A DNA stretch of 64,000 nucleotides from Candidatus Colwellia aromaticivorans (GCF_003333305.1 NZ_QOLD01000073.1:1-64000), one strand, 5' to 3'. Numbered from the stretch's first letter, positions 9,527-20,313 are shown. A program made the numbers and translations. The notes: generated by a model from the letters alone, not told the origin.

Positions 9527-10912
9527 CTAAAAATTCTTTTCAGTAAATTCAGCTAGTGAACTTCGTTCTACTTCATCAAATATTAGCACACTACCCTTCT
9601 CGTAATTCCTGTATATATTCACCGCAGCGCTAGCACCAGAACTGGCAGGAGTAACGAATCGGTCATCGATTTGGGCAAGGTTTCCCAATACAATAGTACG
9701 ACAGTTTTTCCCCCCTCGGCTGAGCATTCCTTTCATTTGCGCTCTGGTCATGTTCTGTGCTTCATCTATAATTAAAACAGCATCATCAATAGAACGTCCT
9801 CTGAAATATGCCATGCTAGTAAATTCTATATTAGCTCGGTCAATAATATGCTCTACAGTCGCACGAGTGCTTTTTTCATCCTCATCATCACTAGCATGCA
9901 TTGAGATTAGCGCATCGGTAACTCCAGCCAGCAAAGGTAAAGATTTTTCGGTTAGATCACCTGGTAAAAAACCAGGATCGTCATCCATAAAGTTCCGGCT
10001 TCGTACAACAACAATTTTTTTATATTGTTTAGTCTCGATCACTTGGTGTAACCCTACGGCAACTGCTAAAAAAGTCTTTCCAGATCCGGCAGGGCCGAGG
10101 AGGATATTTAAGTCAAATTCTGGATCGGTAAGTTGGTCTAAAGCCACCGCTTGTCGTGGATTTTTAGGAAGTATCCCCCAAATTTTCTCCTGCTTCCTTT
10201 GAAGTAATGTCGTAAATACATGCTCGTCATTAACTTCTTTTATTTTTCCTATATGACCAATTTCATCATACCAATACATGTTAGGCTGTGTTTCATCATT
10301 GAAAATATCACGATTAAAACGATATAATTTCCCTGACATAGCGAAATCTTTTTCTTCTTCACATCGGTCAAATAAGTCACCTGTAAATGACTGTACCCCT
10401 GTGTATAGTAAATCAATATCCGATATTTGATTATCAACTAGAACATCTTCCGCATCTACGCCAATTGTTCTTGCTTTTAGACGCATATTTATATCACGAC
10501 TCACTATTGTGACATCTTGCTGCAATTCGTTTTGCATATGAAGAGCGTAATTAATAATGCGATTATCCGCATCACTACCCGCTGCGTACTTCAATTCTTT
10601 TGCAAAATCTAGCTGTGTATCTATACCAATAAATAGCTTACCTCGTTTTGCTGTTTCCGTAGAGGGTAACTGAATACCTTTTTCCATCTCTTCGCTAGAA
10701 TGACCATTTATAATGTCCTCAAGCATTCTAATAACAAGACGAGCATCTTGACTAACACTTTTATCCAACCGCTCTTTTAAATTGTCTAATTCTTCTAATA
10801 CCGTTAAACAGATATAAATATCATCACGGTACGCTAGTAAACTTTTTGGATCATGAACTAAGGCTGACGTATCAAGTACTCTAGGGTTGCGATTTTTATT
10901 AGGGTTTATCAT
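9527..10912 (-). CDS. PIN-PhoH fusion ATPase (PhoH2/YlaK type)
   Basis: A 461-residue two-domain protein. The N-terminal PIN-like nuclease domain (about 10-150) carries acidic residues Asp14 (LDTSALVHDP) and Asp140 (SRDINMRLKA). The C-terminal PhoH ATPase has Walker A GPAGSGKT (273-280) and Walker B IIDEAQN (381-387). Proteins of this architecture have been described as RNA helicase/RNases. The gene stands alone, without the small antitoxin-like partner seen upstream of some actinobacterial homologues, although a short ORF of unknown status (11040-11246) lies upstream on the same strand. Confidence 0.92.
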   Translation of the reverse strand: MINPNKNRNPRVLDTSALVHDPKSLLAYRDDIYICLTVLEELDNLKERLDKSVSQDARLVIRMLEDIINGHSSEEMEKGIQLPSTETAKRGKLFIGIDTQLDFAKELKYAAGSDADNRIINYALHMQNELQQDVTIVSRDINMRLKARTIGVDAEDVLVDNQISDIDLLYTGVQSFTGDLFDRCEEEKDFAMSGKLYRFNRDIFNDETQPNMYWYDEIGHIGKIKEVNDEHVFTTLLQRKQEKIWGILPKNPRQAVALDQLTDPEFDLNILLGPAGSGKTFLAVAVGLHQVIETKQYKKIVVVRSRNFMDDDPGFLPGDLTEKSLPLLAGVTDALISMHASDDEDEKSTRATVEHIIDRANIEFTSMAYFRGRSIDDAVLIIDEAQNMTRAQMKGMLSRGGKNCRTIVLGNLAQIDDRFVTPASSGASAAVNIYRNYEKGSVLIFDEVERSSLAEFTEKNF

Positions 10913-11039
10913 TAGAGGTTCACCTCAAGGTTATTTTTACACAATTTTATTATCGCTGGTTAAAACCATAGATTATAAAAGGAAAATAGTTGGGTTGTGA
11001 GCTAAAGTTACTGATGCTGAAATACTCATTGTTTTATGA

Positions 11040-11246
11040 TTAGGCATAACGTTCTCCTAACCTAATACCTGACAAGATATTACTATAATGAGATACAGAA
11101 TTATTCAGTCTATATTTACTCGACTCTAACGCTTCAAGTAGCGTCATTGGTATAACAGCACACTGTTCTGTAAAGGATGAAAAGGCTAAGAATTCAGGTA
11201 GTAGGATTTTAATATAGAGGATATAAACAATTTTTTCTTCACTCAT
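11040..11246 (-). CDS. Small hypothetical protein
   Basis: A 68-residue open frame (MSEEKIVYILYIKILLPEFL) with GGAG nine bases before the ATG, on the same strand as and upstream of the PhoH2-type gene. The first 30 residues are hydrophobic; the rest is polar. I do not recognise it. The ribosome-binding site and position make it a candidate small gene, but short frames are common in this AT-rich DNA. Confidence 0.35.
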   Translation of the reverse strand: MSEEKIVYILYIKILLPEFLAFSSFTEQCAVIPMTLLEALESSKYRLNNSVSHYSNILSGIRLGERYA

Positions 11247-11459
11247 CTAAGCATCTCCAGCATTAATGATAAAAAACTGTGTAACAAACCATGATCGTCA
11301 GCTACCATTTAACAATGGCAGTTTATTTAAAGCTTAACAAGAAAAAATGCCAAAATACTGGTTTTTTAGTTAAGCTAACTATGAATATTAATCACTAACA
11401 GTTACTATAGCGCCGTTTTTTTCATGTTAATTTTTTAAGTTTTTTTGGAGTTCTATTAT
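11247..11459. other. rapA upstream region
   Basis: AT-rich, with several T runs immediately before rapA. I see no clear promoter hexamers, palindromes or RNA motif. Confidence 0.4.
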
Positions 11460-14372
11460 ATGCCATTTCAGCCCGGCCAACGTTGGATCAGTGACAGTGA
11501 ATCAGATCAAGGATTAGGAACAGTTACTGGTATAGAGCACCGATTTGTTAACATTGTTTTTACTGCCACGGGAGAATCTCGTCAGTATGCAAAAGCCAAT
11601 GCGCCATTAACGCGCGTTATTTTTAATGACGGCGATCTTATTCCAAGTCATGAAGGTTGGATGTTAAAAGTTGAGTCCAGTACTGAAGCGCATGGTATTT
11701 TGACTTACCATGGCATTCGACAAGACAACTTAGAAGAAACATCTTTAAAAGAAGTGATGATAGATCACTTTATTAAATTTAATAAACCACATGATCGCTT
11801 ATTAAATAGTCAAGTAGACCGACTCGATTGGTTTCGCCTACGTAAAGACTGCTTACGTCACCAATATGAGCAACAACAATCAGAATTAATGGGCTTAACT
11901 GGCGGACGTGTTAGCCTTATTCCTCATCAATTGTATATTGCCGATGAAGTGGGTAACCGTTTTGCGCCACGCGTATTACTTGCCGATGAAGTAGGTTTAG
12001 GAAAAACCATTGAAGCGGGTTTGATTATTCATCAACAACTGGTGAGTGGTAGAGCCCAGCGTATTTTGATCATAGTACCTGAATCATTAATGCATCAATG
12101 GTTAGTAGAAATGCTACGCCGCTTCAACCTTAAATTCAGCATTTTTGATCACGACCGATGTGTTGAAACAGCGGGAGAAGATGACACTAATCCTTTTAGT
12201 ACTGAACAATTAGTCTTAGTTAATTTAGGTTTTGTCACTAAAAACCCTAAGTGGTATGAAGCATTAATTAGCGAAGATTGGGATTTAATGGTGGTAGATG
12301 AAGCCCATCATTTAAATTGGCAACAAGATAACCCAAGTATGGAATATCAATGTATTGAGCAATTAGCGCAAGTGATACCTGGTGTTTTACTACTGACAGC
12401 TACACCCGATCAATTAGGTCATGAAAGTCACTTTGCTCGATTACGCTTGCTTGATTCAGACCGATTTTATGATTATCAAAAATTTATTGAAGAAGAGTCA
12501 CATTATAGTGAAGTTGCTGATGCCGCCAATGCCTTAGTTGAAAAAGAGCAATTAACTAACGAACAAGAAACCACCCTAACGGCATTATTAAAAGAATCTG
12601 ATATTAGCGAACAGTTAATAGCACTTAATAGCGATAATTGTGCTAATCAAACAGAAGTACGCCAACAACTAGTCAAGCAGCTGCTTGACCGACATGGTAC
12701 TGGTCGTATTTTATTTAGAAACTCACGAAATACTATCAAAGGCTTTCCGGCACGAGAAATTCACCCTGCGCCACTGACAATGCCTGAACAGTATCAAGAT
12801 ACAATCAATGAGTTTATGCTTAGCGACTGTCCTGAAGCCATTGCAAACTCTAAACAAGCTAAATATATTTTCACGCCAGAAATGCTTTATGGACTTGATC
12901 ACCAAAATGAAAAGTGGACCGACTTTGATCCACGGGTAAATTATTTGATCGACTTATTAAAGTCATTAAAAAAAGAAAAAGTGTTAGTTATCTGTGCTCA
13001 CGCGCAAACAGCGATAGATTTAGAAGCCGCTTTACGTGTTAAAGAAGGCATTCGCGCAGCAGTTTTCCATGAAGGTTTATCAATTTTTGAACGGGATAAA
13101 GCTGCCGCTTATTTTGCTCAAGATGAAGACAGTGCACAGTTGTTACTCTGTTCTGAAATTGGCAGTGAAGGCAGAAACTTCCAGTTTGCCCATCATTTAG
13201 TATTATTTGATTTACCCAGTAACCCTGACTTATTAGAGCAGCGTATTGGTCGACTAGATCGTATCGGGCAAACTGAAGTTATTCGATTACATACGCCTTA
13301 CTTTGAAGATTCAGCCCAACATTTATTATTTGATTGGTATCACCAAGGGTTGCAAGCATTTGAACATACTTGTATTACTGGTCGAGTAGTATTTGAAGCC
13401 TATGGTCAAAAATTATTATCACTCGTATTAACCGCGCAACAAGCTTCCTCATCAGCAGAGAAATTAATTAATGACAGTTGGCAAAAGCATTGTGAAATTA
13501 AAGCAGAGCTAGAATCTGGCCGTGATAAATTACTTGAACTCAATTCATCGGGTCAAGGCCGTGCTTATGAATTAGTAGAAAAAATTGAGCGCAATGACAG
13601 ACAAATTGATTTACCTCAATTTATGTTCCAGGTATTAGATGTTTTCGGCGTTCAACAAGATGATAAAGCCGACAATGCCATTGCGCTCAATCAAAGTGAA
13701 CATATGCTTAATAGCAACTTTCCTTGCTTACCTGAAGATGGCACAACCGTAACCTTTGATCGTGATACCGCATTAATTAATGAAAACTACCAACTATTAA
13801 CCTGGGATCATCCTATGGTGCGTGGTGTTTTAGATTTAGTGCTTAGTGATGAAATTGGTAATGCCAGCATAGGCTTATTAAAAGCCGAAGCATTACCTGT
13901 AGGCACTTTTTTTCTTGAATGTTTATTTACCGTTGAAGCAACAGCGCCTGCACATTTGCAGCTTGGTCGATATTTACCCACCACACCTATTCGTATTTTA
14001 GTGGATAAAAACGGTAATGACCTTGGCAATAAAGTCAGCGAAGCAGTGTTAGATAAACAACTAACACCCGTTAAAAAAATAATGGCTTTACAATTAATTA
14101 AGGCATTAAAATCACAAATTGCGCCGTTAGTGGCTAAAGCAGAATCCCATGGCGAACAACAAATTTCAGCCATTCAAGCTAAAGCCTTAAAGAGCATGCA
14201 AAGCAAACTAGGGCAAGAACAACAAAGGTTAACCGCATTAAAAACCATTAACCCGAGTGTACGCCAAGCAGAAATTGATTTTCTTACTCATCAACAAGAT
14301 GAACTAAAACATTATATTGATAAAGCTCAGTTAACGTTTGAAGCGGTACGTATGATAGTGGTAACACACTAA
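11460..14372 (+). CDS. rapA: RNA polymerase-recycling ATPase RapA (HepA)
   Basis: A 970-residue Swi2/Snf2-family ATPase that binds core RNA polymerase and promotes its recycling after transcription. The N-terminal MPFQPGQRWISDSESDQGLG matches RapA. Helicase motif I is DEVGLGKT (about 176-183), motif II is VVDEAHHL, and the C-terminal helicase lobe has LLCSEIGSEGRNFQFAHHLV and EQRIGRLDRIGQ. The open frame extends five codons to a TTG, but the ATG at 11460 has GGAG nine bases upstream and gives the length of E. coli RapA (968). Its stop shares one base with the rluA start. Confidence 0.98.
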   Translation: MPFQPGQRWISDSESDQGLGTVTGIEHRFVNIVFTATGESRQYAKANAPLTRVIFNDGDLIPSHEGWMLKVESSTEAHGILTYHGIRQDNLEETSLKEVMIDHFIKFNKPHDRLLNSQVDRLDWFRLRKDCLRHQYEQQQSELMGLTGGRVSLIPHQLYIADEVGNRFAPRVLLADEVGLGKTIEAGLIIHQQLVSGRAQRILIIVPESLMHQWLVEMLRRFNLKFSIFDHDRCVETAGEDDTNPFSTEQLVLVNLGFVTKNPKWYEALISEDWDLMVVDEAHHLNWQQDNPSMEYQCIEQLAQVIPGVLLLTATPDQLGHESHFARLRLLDSDRFYDYQKFIEEESHYSEVADAANALVEKEQLTNEQETTLTALLKESDISEQLIALNSDNCANQTEVRQQLVKQLLDRHGTGRILFRNSRNTIKGFPAREIHPAPLTMPEQYQDTINEFMLSDCPEAIANSKQAKYIFTPEMLYGLDHQNEKWTDFDPRVNYLIDLLKSLKKEKVLVICAHAQTAIDLEAALRVKEGIRAAVFHEGLSIFERDKAAAYFAQDEDSAQLLLCSEIGSEGRNFQFAHHLVLFDLPSNPDLLEQRIGRLDRIGQTEVIRLHTPYFEDSAQHLLFDWYHQGLQAFEHTCITGRVVFEAYGQKLLSLVLTAQQASSSAEKLINDSWQKHCEIKAELESGRDKLLELNSSGQGRAYELVEKIERNDRQIDLPQFMFQVLDVFGVQQDDKADNAIALNQSEHMLNSNFPCLPEDGTTVTFDRDTALINENYQLLTWDHPMVRGVLDLVLSDEIGNASIGLLKAEALPVGTFFLECLFTVEATAPAHLQLGRYLPTTPIRILVDKNGNDLGNKVSEAVLDKQLTPVKKIMALQLIKALKSQIAPLVAKAESHGEQQISAIQAKALKSMQSKLGQEQQRLTALKTINPSVRQAEIDFLTHQQDELKHYIDKAQLTFEAVRMIVVTH

Positions 14373-15055
14373 TGGCCGCTAATCCTGACTTTGTTTATCA
14401 GCCTCCTATGTCCCCTTATCTTGATATTATTTTTCAAGATAAGGATATTGTTGTACTCAATAAAAGTAGTGGTTTACTCAGTGTGCCTGGACGCCTACCT
14501 GAGCATCAAGACTGTTTACAAAACCGAGTACAACGCGTGTTGCCAACTGCCACCATAGTTCACCGTTTAGATATGGCAACATCCGGCATCATGATTATGG
14601 CATTGAACAAGCCTGCCCATGTGGCCATTAGCCGTCAATTTGAACAACGAAAAACTAAAAAGAGTTATATTGCCCGTGTTTTTGGTAAAGTGGCTAAAAT
14701 AGAAGGCAGCGTTGATTTACCTTTAATTTGTGATTGGCCCAACAGACCAAAACAAATGGTAGATCATGACAATGGTAAACAATCGCTAACTAATTACAGC
14801 GTGCTAGATTATTCAACATTAAGCTCTGGCGATGAAAGCACTTTACTCGAACTAAGACCTGTGACTGGTCGCTCTCATCAATTACGAGTACACATGCTAG
14901 CGATTGGGCACCCTATTTTAGGTGACCGTTTATATGCGCATGAAAAAGCATTAACAATCAGCCCTAGGCTGCAACTTCATGCGAGAAACTTAAGCTTAAC
15001 CCACCCAGTTACGGGCGAGTTACTCTGTTTTGTTAGTCCTTGTCCATTTGATTAG
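14372..15055 (+). CDS. rluA: 23S rRNA/tRNA pseudouridine synthase RluA
   Basis: A 227-residue pseudouridine synthase. RluA modifies U746 of 23S rRNA and U32 of several tRNAs. The catalytic motif HRLDMATSG holds Asp67; LLSVPGRLPEH, LICDWPNRPKQ and GRSHQLRVHMLAIGHPILGD match E. coli RluA closely. No S4 domain is present, as expected for RluA. The start overlaps the rapA stop (TAATG), so the two are coupled, an order shared with E. coli. Confidence 0.96.
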   Translation: MAANPDFVYQPPMSPYLDIIFQDKDIVVLNKSSGLLSVPGRLPEHQDCLQNRVQRVLPTATIVHRLDMATSGIMIMALNKPAHVAISRQFEQRKTKKSYIARVFGKVAKIEGSVDLPLICDWPNRPKQMVDHDNGKQSLTNYSVLDYSTLSSGDESTLLELRPVTGRSHQLRVHMLAIGHPILGDRLYAHEKALTISPRLQLHARNLSLTHPVTGELLCFVSPCPFD

Positions 15056-15115
15056 TAGCAGTTTATTAAAGATTATTAAGGCTTTTAGTATTAAAGCCGA
15101 TATATTAAAAGTAAG

Positions 15116-15286
15116 GTAACTACTCACCTATCGTCACTCCCGAGATGTTTTAATCGGGAGTCTACTGTTTAAAACAGGCAGATTCCGGCTTCAGCTTTGT
15201 AGTTCCAGACCAAAGCTAAGTACCCACGTCCTGTCGGCAAAGATACAACCGGAATGACGTGAACGCTGGGTATGGTGAATAATTAC
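15116..15286. mobile_element. M3-family MITE-like element, copy 1
   Basis: 171 bases ending in GTAACTACTCACC and GGTGAATAATTAC as imperfect terminal inverted repeats. An internal hairpin pairs CTCCCGA with TCGGGAG. An inverted relative of about 170 bases lies at 28775-28944, sharing the segments around CGTCACTCCCGAG, GTAGTTCCAGACCAAAGCT and CGTCATTCC. No coding capacity. Confidence 0.7.
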
Positions 15287-15326
15287 AAAGTAAGTAACTA
15301 TTTTATAAGTTGCCGTTAGTGCTGAG

Positions 15327-15360
15327 CAGTCCTTTGACAAGCTCAAGGTAAGCGGAATCA
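15327..15360. repeat. REP-like fragment
   Basis: CCTTTGACAAGCTCAAGGTAAGCGG is a diverged copy of the element at 22601 (CCTTCGACAAGCTCAGGATAAGCGG). It sits about 60 bases before the DUF3530 gene. Confidence 0.5.
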
Positions 15361-15415
15361 TGGTAGGTGAATAGAAACAAAAGTATCACCATTAAACAAA
15401 ACCAAAGGAAATAAT

Positions 15416-16348
15416 GTGCAACTCAAGCTAATACTCACCGTAATACTATTTATTTGCACAAACATCACTGTTCTTGCCCAAGAAGATAAACAAGAAGAAG
15501 TTAAAACGACAGTAGAAAATAAAAAAGACAGTAAAATAGACAGCGAAAAAGAAAAGAACGTAACCATTCCGTTACCTGTTTCAGTAGAGCAGCAACACAA
15601 AGAAGACTTAACACACTATCTTCCTACTAATCGTGTTGCGCCTATTTTAGCAGGCCCCGACGATTACCTTACCTTGATTGATGAAAATACCAGTGTAAAT
15701 AACAAAGGCGTAGCGATTTTACTACCTGATTGGCAACAAGGAGCGGTTAACCCAAAAGCAATTAACTTTTTACGAAAAACATTACCCAAACAAGGCTGGA
15801 CTACCATCAGTATTCAACCAGCCAATAAGCCTAGTAACTTTCCCTCTAGAGCACTTAAAGTTAGTGAGCAACAAGAGGCTAATAAAACTATTATTGATGA
15901 CTATAAGACTAAACTAGCCGCCTTAATTAACGCTGTACTTAATAAAAGCAAAGAATACCCTGGCATTGTCATTATCATCGCCCAAGGAAACCATGGCGCT
16001 ATGTTAGTTGATATTTTTGATCAACAAAGCACAAACCAAAATGGTACAACACCAAACGCGTTAATATTATTAAGCAGTTATTTATTAAATAGTAATGAAT
16101 TAATAGATAGAACGAATACTGCTTTTGCAAAGACATTAGCCTACAGCGAATACCCTATCCTAGATTTATACCTAAAATACGATAACGCCATTGTGCTTGA
16201 TAAAGCAGCACAGCGTTTAACCATGGCAAATCAGGAATTAAAAGCGTATTACCGCCAACGTCAAATCAATAATAATGCAGTAGGTTATTATCCTGAACAA
16301 GAATTACTTGTTCAAATTAATAGCTGGTTGAAGTCTATTGGTTGGTAG
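15416..16348 (+). CDS. DUF3530 family secreted protein
   Basis: A 310-residue protein with a signal peptide (hydrophobic run to about residue 20, likely cleavage after VLAQ), so periplasmic. A charged Lys/Glu-rich linker occupies 22-50. The remainder resembles the DUF3530 family, which looks like an alpha/beta-hydrolase derivative: VAILLPDWQQG, and GIVIIIAQGNHGAMLVD in the position of a nucleophile elbow, with no evident Ser nucleophile. Activity unknown. The start is GTG, with AAGGAA about five bases upstream. Monocistronic. Confidence 0.8.
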   Translation: MQLKLILTVILFICTNITVLAQEDKQEEVKTTVENKKDSKIDSEKEKNVTIPLPVSVEQQHKEDLTHYLPTNRVAPILAGPDDYLTLIDENTSVNNKGVAILLPDWQQGAVNPKAINFLRKTLPKQGWTTISIQPANKPSNFPSRALKVSEQQEANKTIIDDYKTKLAALINAVLNKSKEYPGIVIIIAQGNHGAMLVDIFDQQSTNQNGTTPNALILLSSYLLNSNELIDRTNTAFAKTLAYSEYPILDLYLKYDNAIVLDKAAQRLTMANQELKAYYRQRQINNNAVGYYPEQELLVQINSWLKSIGW

Positions 16349-16399
16349 GAAGTTTCGAGTAAGAAAAGTTACGAGTAACATGTAGTTGCTCAAATTTCG

Positions 16400-16510
16400 A
16401 ATCTATAAGCTGTAATCAAGTCTGACAGTCACAAAAGCCATGTGAGTTCAACCAATGTGTTGCGTTGATCGGTTGAACTCACAGCTTATTGCTGCCTGTC
16501 AGGTTTAGTT
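16400..16510. repeat. Structured intergenic element with nested inverted repeats
   Basis: Perfect 13-base arms TGTGAGTTCAACC (16441-16453) and GGTTGAACTCACA (16471-16483) lie inside an outer pair CTGACAG (16422-16428) and CTGTCAG (16496-16502). It lies between the convergent DUF3530 and djlA genes. There is no T tract, so it is more probably a repeat or structured RNA than a simple terminator. Confidence 0.5.
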
Positions 16511-16623
16511 AAACTCTGATATTTAAAATCGTTAGATCTAGCTTGAGCAAATACAAGTAACGAAAACATCAAACTTTACGTAACTTGTCTTCGTAACTAT
16601 CAACTCGACACTCGCAACTTCAT

Positions 16624-17448
16624 TTATTTATTTTGCTTAGAAATCAAATCATAGGCTGCTTGAATATCTTGCGTCTTTTCTTTCGCTGCTTCCATCATCG
16701 CTGGCGGTAAACCTTTTGCAATTAATTTATCCGGATGATGCTGCGACATTAATTTTCGATAGGCTTTTTTGATATCACCAATTGAGGTCTCTTTATTAAC
16801 GCCCAAAACTTTATAAGCATTATCAAGTTGCCCGGCTCTGGTCGGTGCATTATCACCATTAAATTGCTGATAGCCTTGCCCTGGTTGTTGATGAAAGGAA
16901 GCACTAGCAATAATCATTTCTAATAAATTATCTAACTGACGAGCTGAGTAGCCTAAAAATTTAGCAATAGTGTGTAAAACTTCACGTTCTTTACTGTCTA
17001 AATCACCATCAGAAAAAGCAACTTGAATTTGAATTTCTAAAAACATCAATCGTAGATCATGGCGGTTACCACAAATTCGCTTAAATTTAACCAAGCGATC
17101 TTTTAATGGAAATCCGTCCGATTTGCCTTCACGAAAAGCATCTTGTGCTTGTTCTCGCAATTCATTCGTTAGCCCAAGTTTGTCCATGTAAGCATTAGCA
17201 AAAGCAATTTCATGATTAGTCACCTGTCCTTTAGCTTTAGCAACATGTCCCATCACCGAAAAAGTGGTGTAAAAAAAAGCGGCTTGACGGGCGACATCAT
17301 CAGATTTCCCTCCCGTTATGCCATCAAAATCAAAGCCTCTACCTCGATCAAACATATGACCAAGCCAAACACCTAATAAAGCGCCAAATAAGCTTTTACT
17401 CAACATAAAGCCAAATAAAAACCCTAAAATTTTCCCCCAGATACGCAT
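16624..17448 (-). CDS. djlA: Co-chaperone DjlA
   Basis: A 274-residue membrane-anchored J-domain protein that stimulates DnaK. A single N-terminal transmembrane segment is Gly-rich (GFLFGFMLSKSLFGALLGVW). A TerB-like central domain follows, and a C-terminal J domain carries HPD at 238-240 (SQHHPDK). A Gln/Gly-rich linker separates them (about 186-205). It is divergent from lptD, as in E. coli. Confidence 0.96.
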   Translation of the reverse strand: MRIWGKILGFLFGFMLSKSLFGALLGVWLGHMFDRGRGFDFDGITGGKSDDVARQAAFFYTTFSVMGHVAKAKGQVTNHEIAFANAYMDKLGLTNELREQAQDAFREGKSDGFPLKDRLVKFKRICGNRHDLRLMFLEIQIQVAFSDGDLDSKEREVLHTIAKFLGYSARQLDNLLEMIIASASFHQQPGQGYQQFNGDNAPTRAGQLDNAYKVLGVNKETSIGDIKKAYRKLMSQHHPDKLIAKGLPPAMMEAAKEKTQDIQAAYDLISKQNK

Positions 17449-17530
17449 GCTTATTTTATTACCTTATTCTTTATTTGCTATTTACGTGCTACGCCTATAG
17501 CCAAACCACCTCAAGATGAGGGTTTGGGTA

Positions 17531-17844
17531 TATACCCATGATACTTCAAGATGTGCGTTTCAGGGCAGCTGAACGATTCATGATCAAGGCGCATCTTTTT
17601 ATTAAGGGTCGTTCAGGAGAATATACTCCTGCATTCTCTAATAACACCATCCATGTAGCGCCCTTAAAAAGAGATGCAACGAAGAACATGATTTGATCAG
17701 GGGCCCCTGTAAAGCTGGTTTAGAAACGCTTTATGCTACGTTATTGATTTCGACAATGGAGCAACCATTATCTTCAATCAAAGCCTTGCCTAAAGACGTT
17801 TCTAACTCCTGCTGAATCCGACATATTGAAGTAACATGGGTATA
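17531..17844. mobile_element. M2-family MITE-like element, 314 bp
   Basis: Bounded by TATACCCATGATACTTCAAG and TTGAAGTAACATGGGTATA. The interior is non-coding with its own hairpins. The 267-bp element at 56918-57184 is an inverted relative: its reverse complement matches the left end through the phrase CGATTCATGATCAAGG. It lies between djlA and lptD, so it occupies their shared promoter region. Confidence 0.75.
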
Positions 17845-17912
17845 GCTACAATATTATATTTGCTATATCATATACGCTTCATCACGTATATTTAAGATAA
17901 CCTTAAAAATAA

Positions 17913-20237
17913 ATGCTTTTTTTCCGACAAATCTTTTCCTGTAGCGTTATATTAGCGATAGTATTGCCTTTCCCTGCGTTTGCAATTACTACTGAGCAAG
18001 AAGCTACAGAACCGCAACTTCAATGTGCTATTCCAACTTTTGTACCTATAGCAACTGATGCTGTGCAAATAACCGATGATAGCATTCGTATTACCTCAAA
18101 GTACTCCAGAATTGAAAAAGATCGAGTTGCCAGCTTTAGTGGTGATGTCACGCTAATCGATAAAAGCCAAACTATAACGGCTGATCAACTAACATTTGAT
18201 CGATTACTGATGCAATTTAATGCGCACGGAAATATACATTATCAAAACCAAAGCATTGATATTCTTGCTGACGAGCTAAATGCCAGTAAAGATGATAAGT
18301 CCAGTGTTATGCTTAATACCTCGTATCAACTGTATGGCAACCCCGGTCATGGTAGTGCCGGTGAATTACAACTCAACTCAACTGAGGGATTAAGTTTATT
18401 AGATTCAACCTATACAACCTGTATTGGTGAAGAACCTGATTGGCTGATAAAGGCATCTGAGATTGAAATATCAGCCGATGGTAGCACTGGCGAAGCTTAT
18501 CATGCCCAAGTTCGACTTTTCGATGTACCTGTTTTGTATTTACCTTATTTTTCATTTCCCGTTTCAAAACAGCGAAAAAGTGGTTTTTTATATCCTAAAA
18601 TTGGTAGTTCCAGTAATTCAGGGCTAGAAATTGAAACGCCTTATTATTGGAATATAGCCCCCTTTATGGACGCAACTTTTACACCTCATTATATGTCTAA
18701 ACGGGGTACACAATTAAAAACTGAATTTCGTTATTTAACTGAGCTGCAATCAGGTAATATTAATATAGAATACTTAAATAAAGATAATGAAATAACGTCA
18801 AACGATGACGCCCGTTATCTTGCAAGGCTACAACATGTAGGTACATTTTCAGATGATTTTCGTGCCTATATTGATTATACGACCATCAGTGATGACAACT
18901 ATTTAGTTGATATCGGCTCAAAAGAGTATAATTCAAACGATGCTTATTTGTATCAAGTAGGTGAACTTTCTTATTTTGGGGAGAACTGGCAAACTACAAT
19001 GAAAATACAAGATTTTGAAGTACTTGGTAATCACCAACCAAGCTATAAAACCTTGCCTCATATTGAAGTTTTAGCCCAACAACCCTTCAGTCTTTTCTCT
19101 GAGCAAACATTACAAGGACAATTTGAACTCTATTCTGAATTAACAAGCTTTAAAGCCGAAACCAATCAACAAGCCAGCGCTAATCGTTACCATGTAGAAG
19201 CGGGGTTAAGTTTTCCGGTTTCGACCCCTGCGTGGTTTTTAAATTCAGAGTTTAAGTTAATGCATACTTATTACCAACAAAGCGACATTCAAGATGGCAG
19301 TGAATTAACAAAAAATGTTAACCGTACGCTCCCTAAAGTAAGGTTTCATGGCGGCATTAATTTCGATCGAACGCTATCCTGGTTTGGTAATAATTACACC
19401 CAAACCATAGAACCACAAATACAATACTTATATATTCCTGAAGAAGATCAAGCAGATATTGGTCTCTACGACACGACTAATTTGCAAGATGACTATAATG
19501 GTTTATTTAGAGACCGAAGTTATAGTGGTTTAGATAGAATTGCCGGTGCCAATCAATATACTTGGGGTATAACAAGCCGAGTACTTGATCAATCAAACCT
19601 GGAAATTTTTCGTTTAAGTGTCGGTCGAATACAATACTTATCTGACAATAATACTTTTGATGAACTCATTGATACTGTCGATGCCGATATCGACTCTCTA
19701 ACAAGTCAGCAATCCTCTGTAGCCGCAAATTTATTTTATCGATTAAATCACAGATGGCAAATCAGTAGTGATATTCAATACAATACGATGGAAAGCTTCA
19801 CCAACAAAAGCCAAGTGTCACTAAACTATCAAATTGATAAATATAATTCAGTTCAATTGAACCATAGGTACACTCGTAATGTCTCAGGTAGTAGCTTAGA
19901 GCAAGCTTCAGTATTGGCTAGCTTTGCTATTAATAAAGACTGGGCTTTTGTAGGGCGACTTACCGAGGACTTAAAACAAACCCGTAGTTTAGAAAGTTAT
20001 GCTGGCTTGCAATATGAGAGTTGCTGCTGGGCTATACGCGTTGCGTATCATAGATATATAAACTCGAACTTAAGCGATGATGGCTTATTCAATGAAAACC
20101 GCGATGAATTTAATAGTGGTTTCGTGCTACAGTTCATCATCAAAGGGCTAAATGGCAAACAAGGGGCTATTGGCACACAAGAAATGTTTGATTCAAGTAT
20201 TTTCGGCTATAAACGCCCTTACTACTTACAAAATTAG
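17913..20237 (+). CDS. lptD: LPS-assembly outer membrane protein LptD
   Basis: A 774-residue outer-membrane beta-barrel that inserts lipopolysaccharide at the cell surface with LptE. It has a signal peptide (to about residue 24, ending FPAFA), an OstA/LptA-like N-terminal domain (about 50-200: [22 protein letters not shown]) and a large C-terminal barrel. Conserved cysteines (Cys38; Cys169; Cys-Cys in [15 protein letters not shown]) are in place for the interdomain disulfides. First gene of lptD-surA-pdxA-rsmA. Confidence 0.97.
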   Translation: MLFFRQIFSCSVILAIVLPFPAFAITTEQEATEPQLQCAIPTFVPIATDAVQITDDSIRITSKYSRIEKDRVASFSGDVTLIDKSQTITADQLTFDRLLMQFNAHGNIHYQNQSIDILADELNASKDDKSSVMLNTSYQLYGNPGHGSAGELQLNSTEGLSLLDSTYTTCIGEEPDWLIKASEIEISADGSTGEAYHAQVRLFDVPVLYLPYFSFPVSKQRKSGFLYPKIGSSSNSGLEIETPYYWNIAPFMDATFTPHYMSKRGTQLKTEFRYLTELQSGNINIEYLNKDNEITSNDDARYLARLQHVGTFSDDFRAYIDYTTISDDNYLVDIGSKEYNSNDAYLYQVGELSYFGENWQTTMKIQDFEVLGNHQPSYKTLPHIEVLAQQPFSLFSEQTLQGQFELYSELTSFKAETNQQASANRYHVEAGLSFPVSTPAWFLNSEFKLMHTYYQQSDIQDGSELTKNVNRTLPKVRFHGGINFDRTLSWFGNNYTQTIEPQIQYLYIPEEDQADIGLYDTTNLQDDYNGLFRDRSYSGLDRIAGANQYTWGITSRVLDQSNLEIFRLSVGRIQYLSDNNTFDELIDTVDADIDSLTSQQSSVAANLFYRLNHRWQISSDIQYNTMESFTNKSQVSLNYQIDKYNSVQLNHRYTRNVSGSSLEQASVLASFAINKDWAFVGRLTEDLKQTRSLESYAGLQYESCCWAIRVAYHRYINSNLSDDGLFNENRDEFNSGFVLQFIIKGLNGKQGAIGTQEMFDSSIFGYKRPYYLQN

Positions 20238-20313
20238 TGGTTTACCAATCTAACGACTAATAAAATCAAGTATATAAAAACTAACAATGCACCATAACCA
20301 AGATATATAATTC

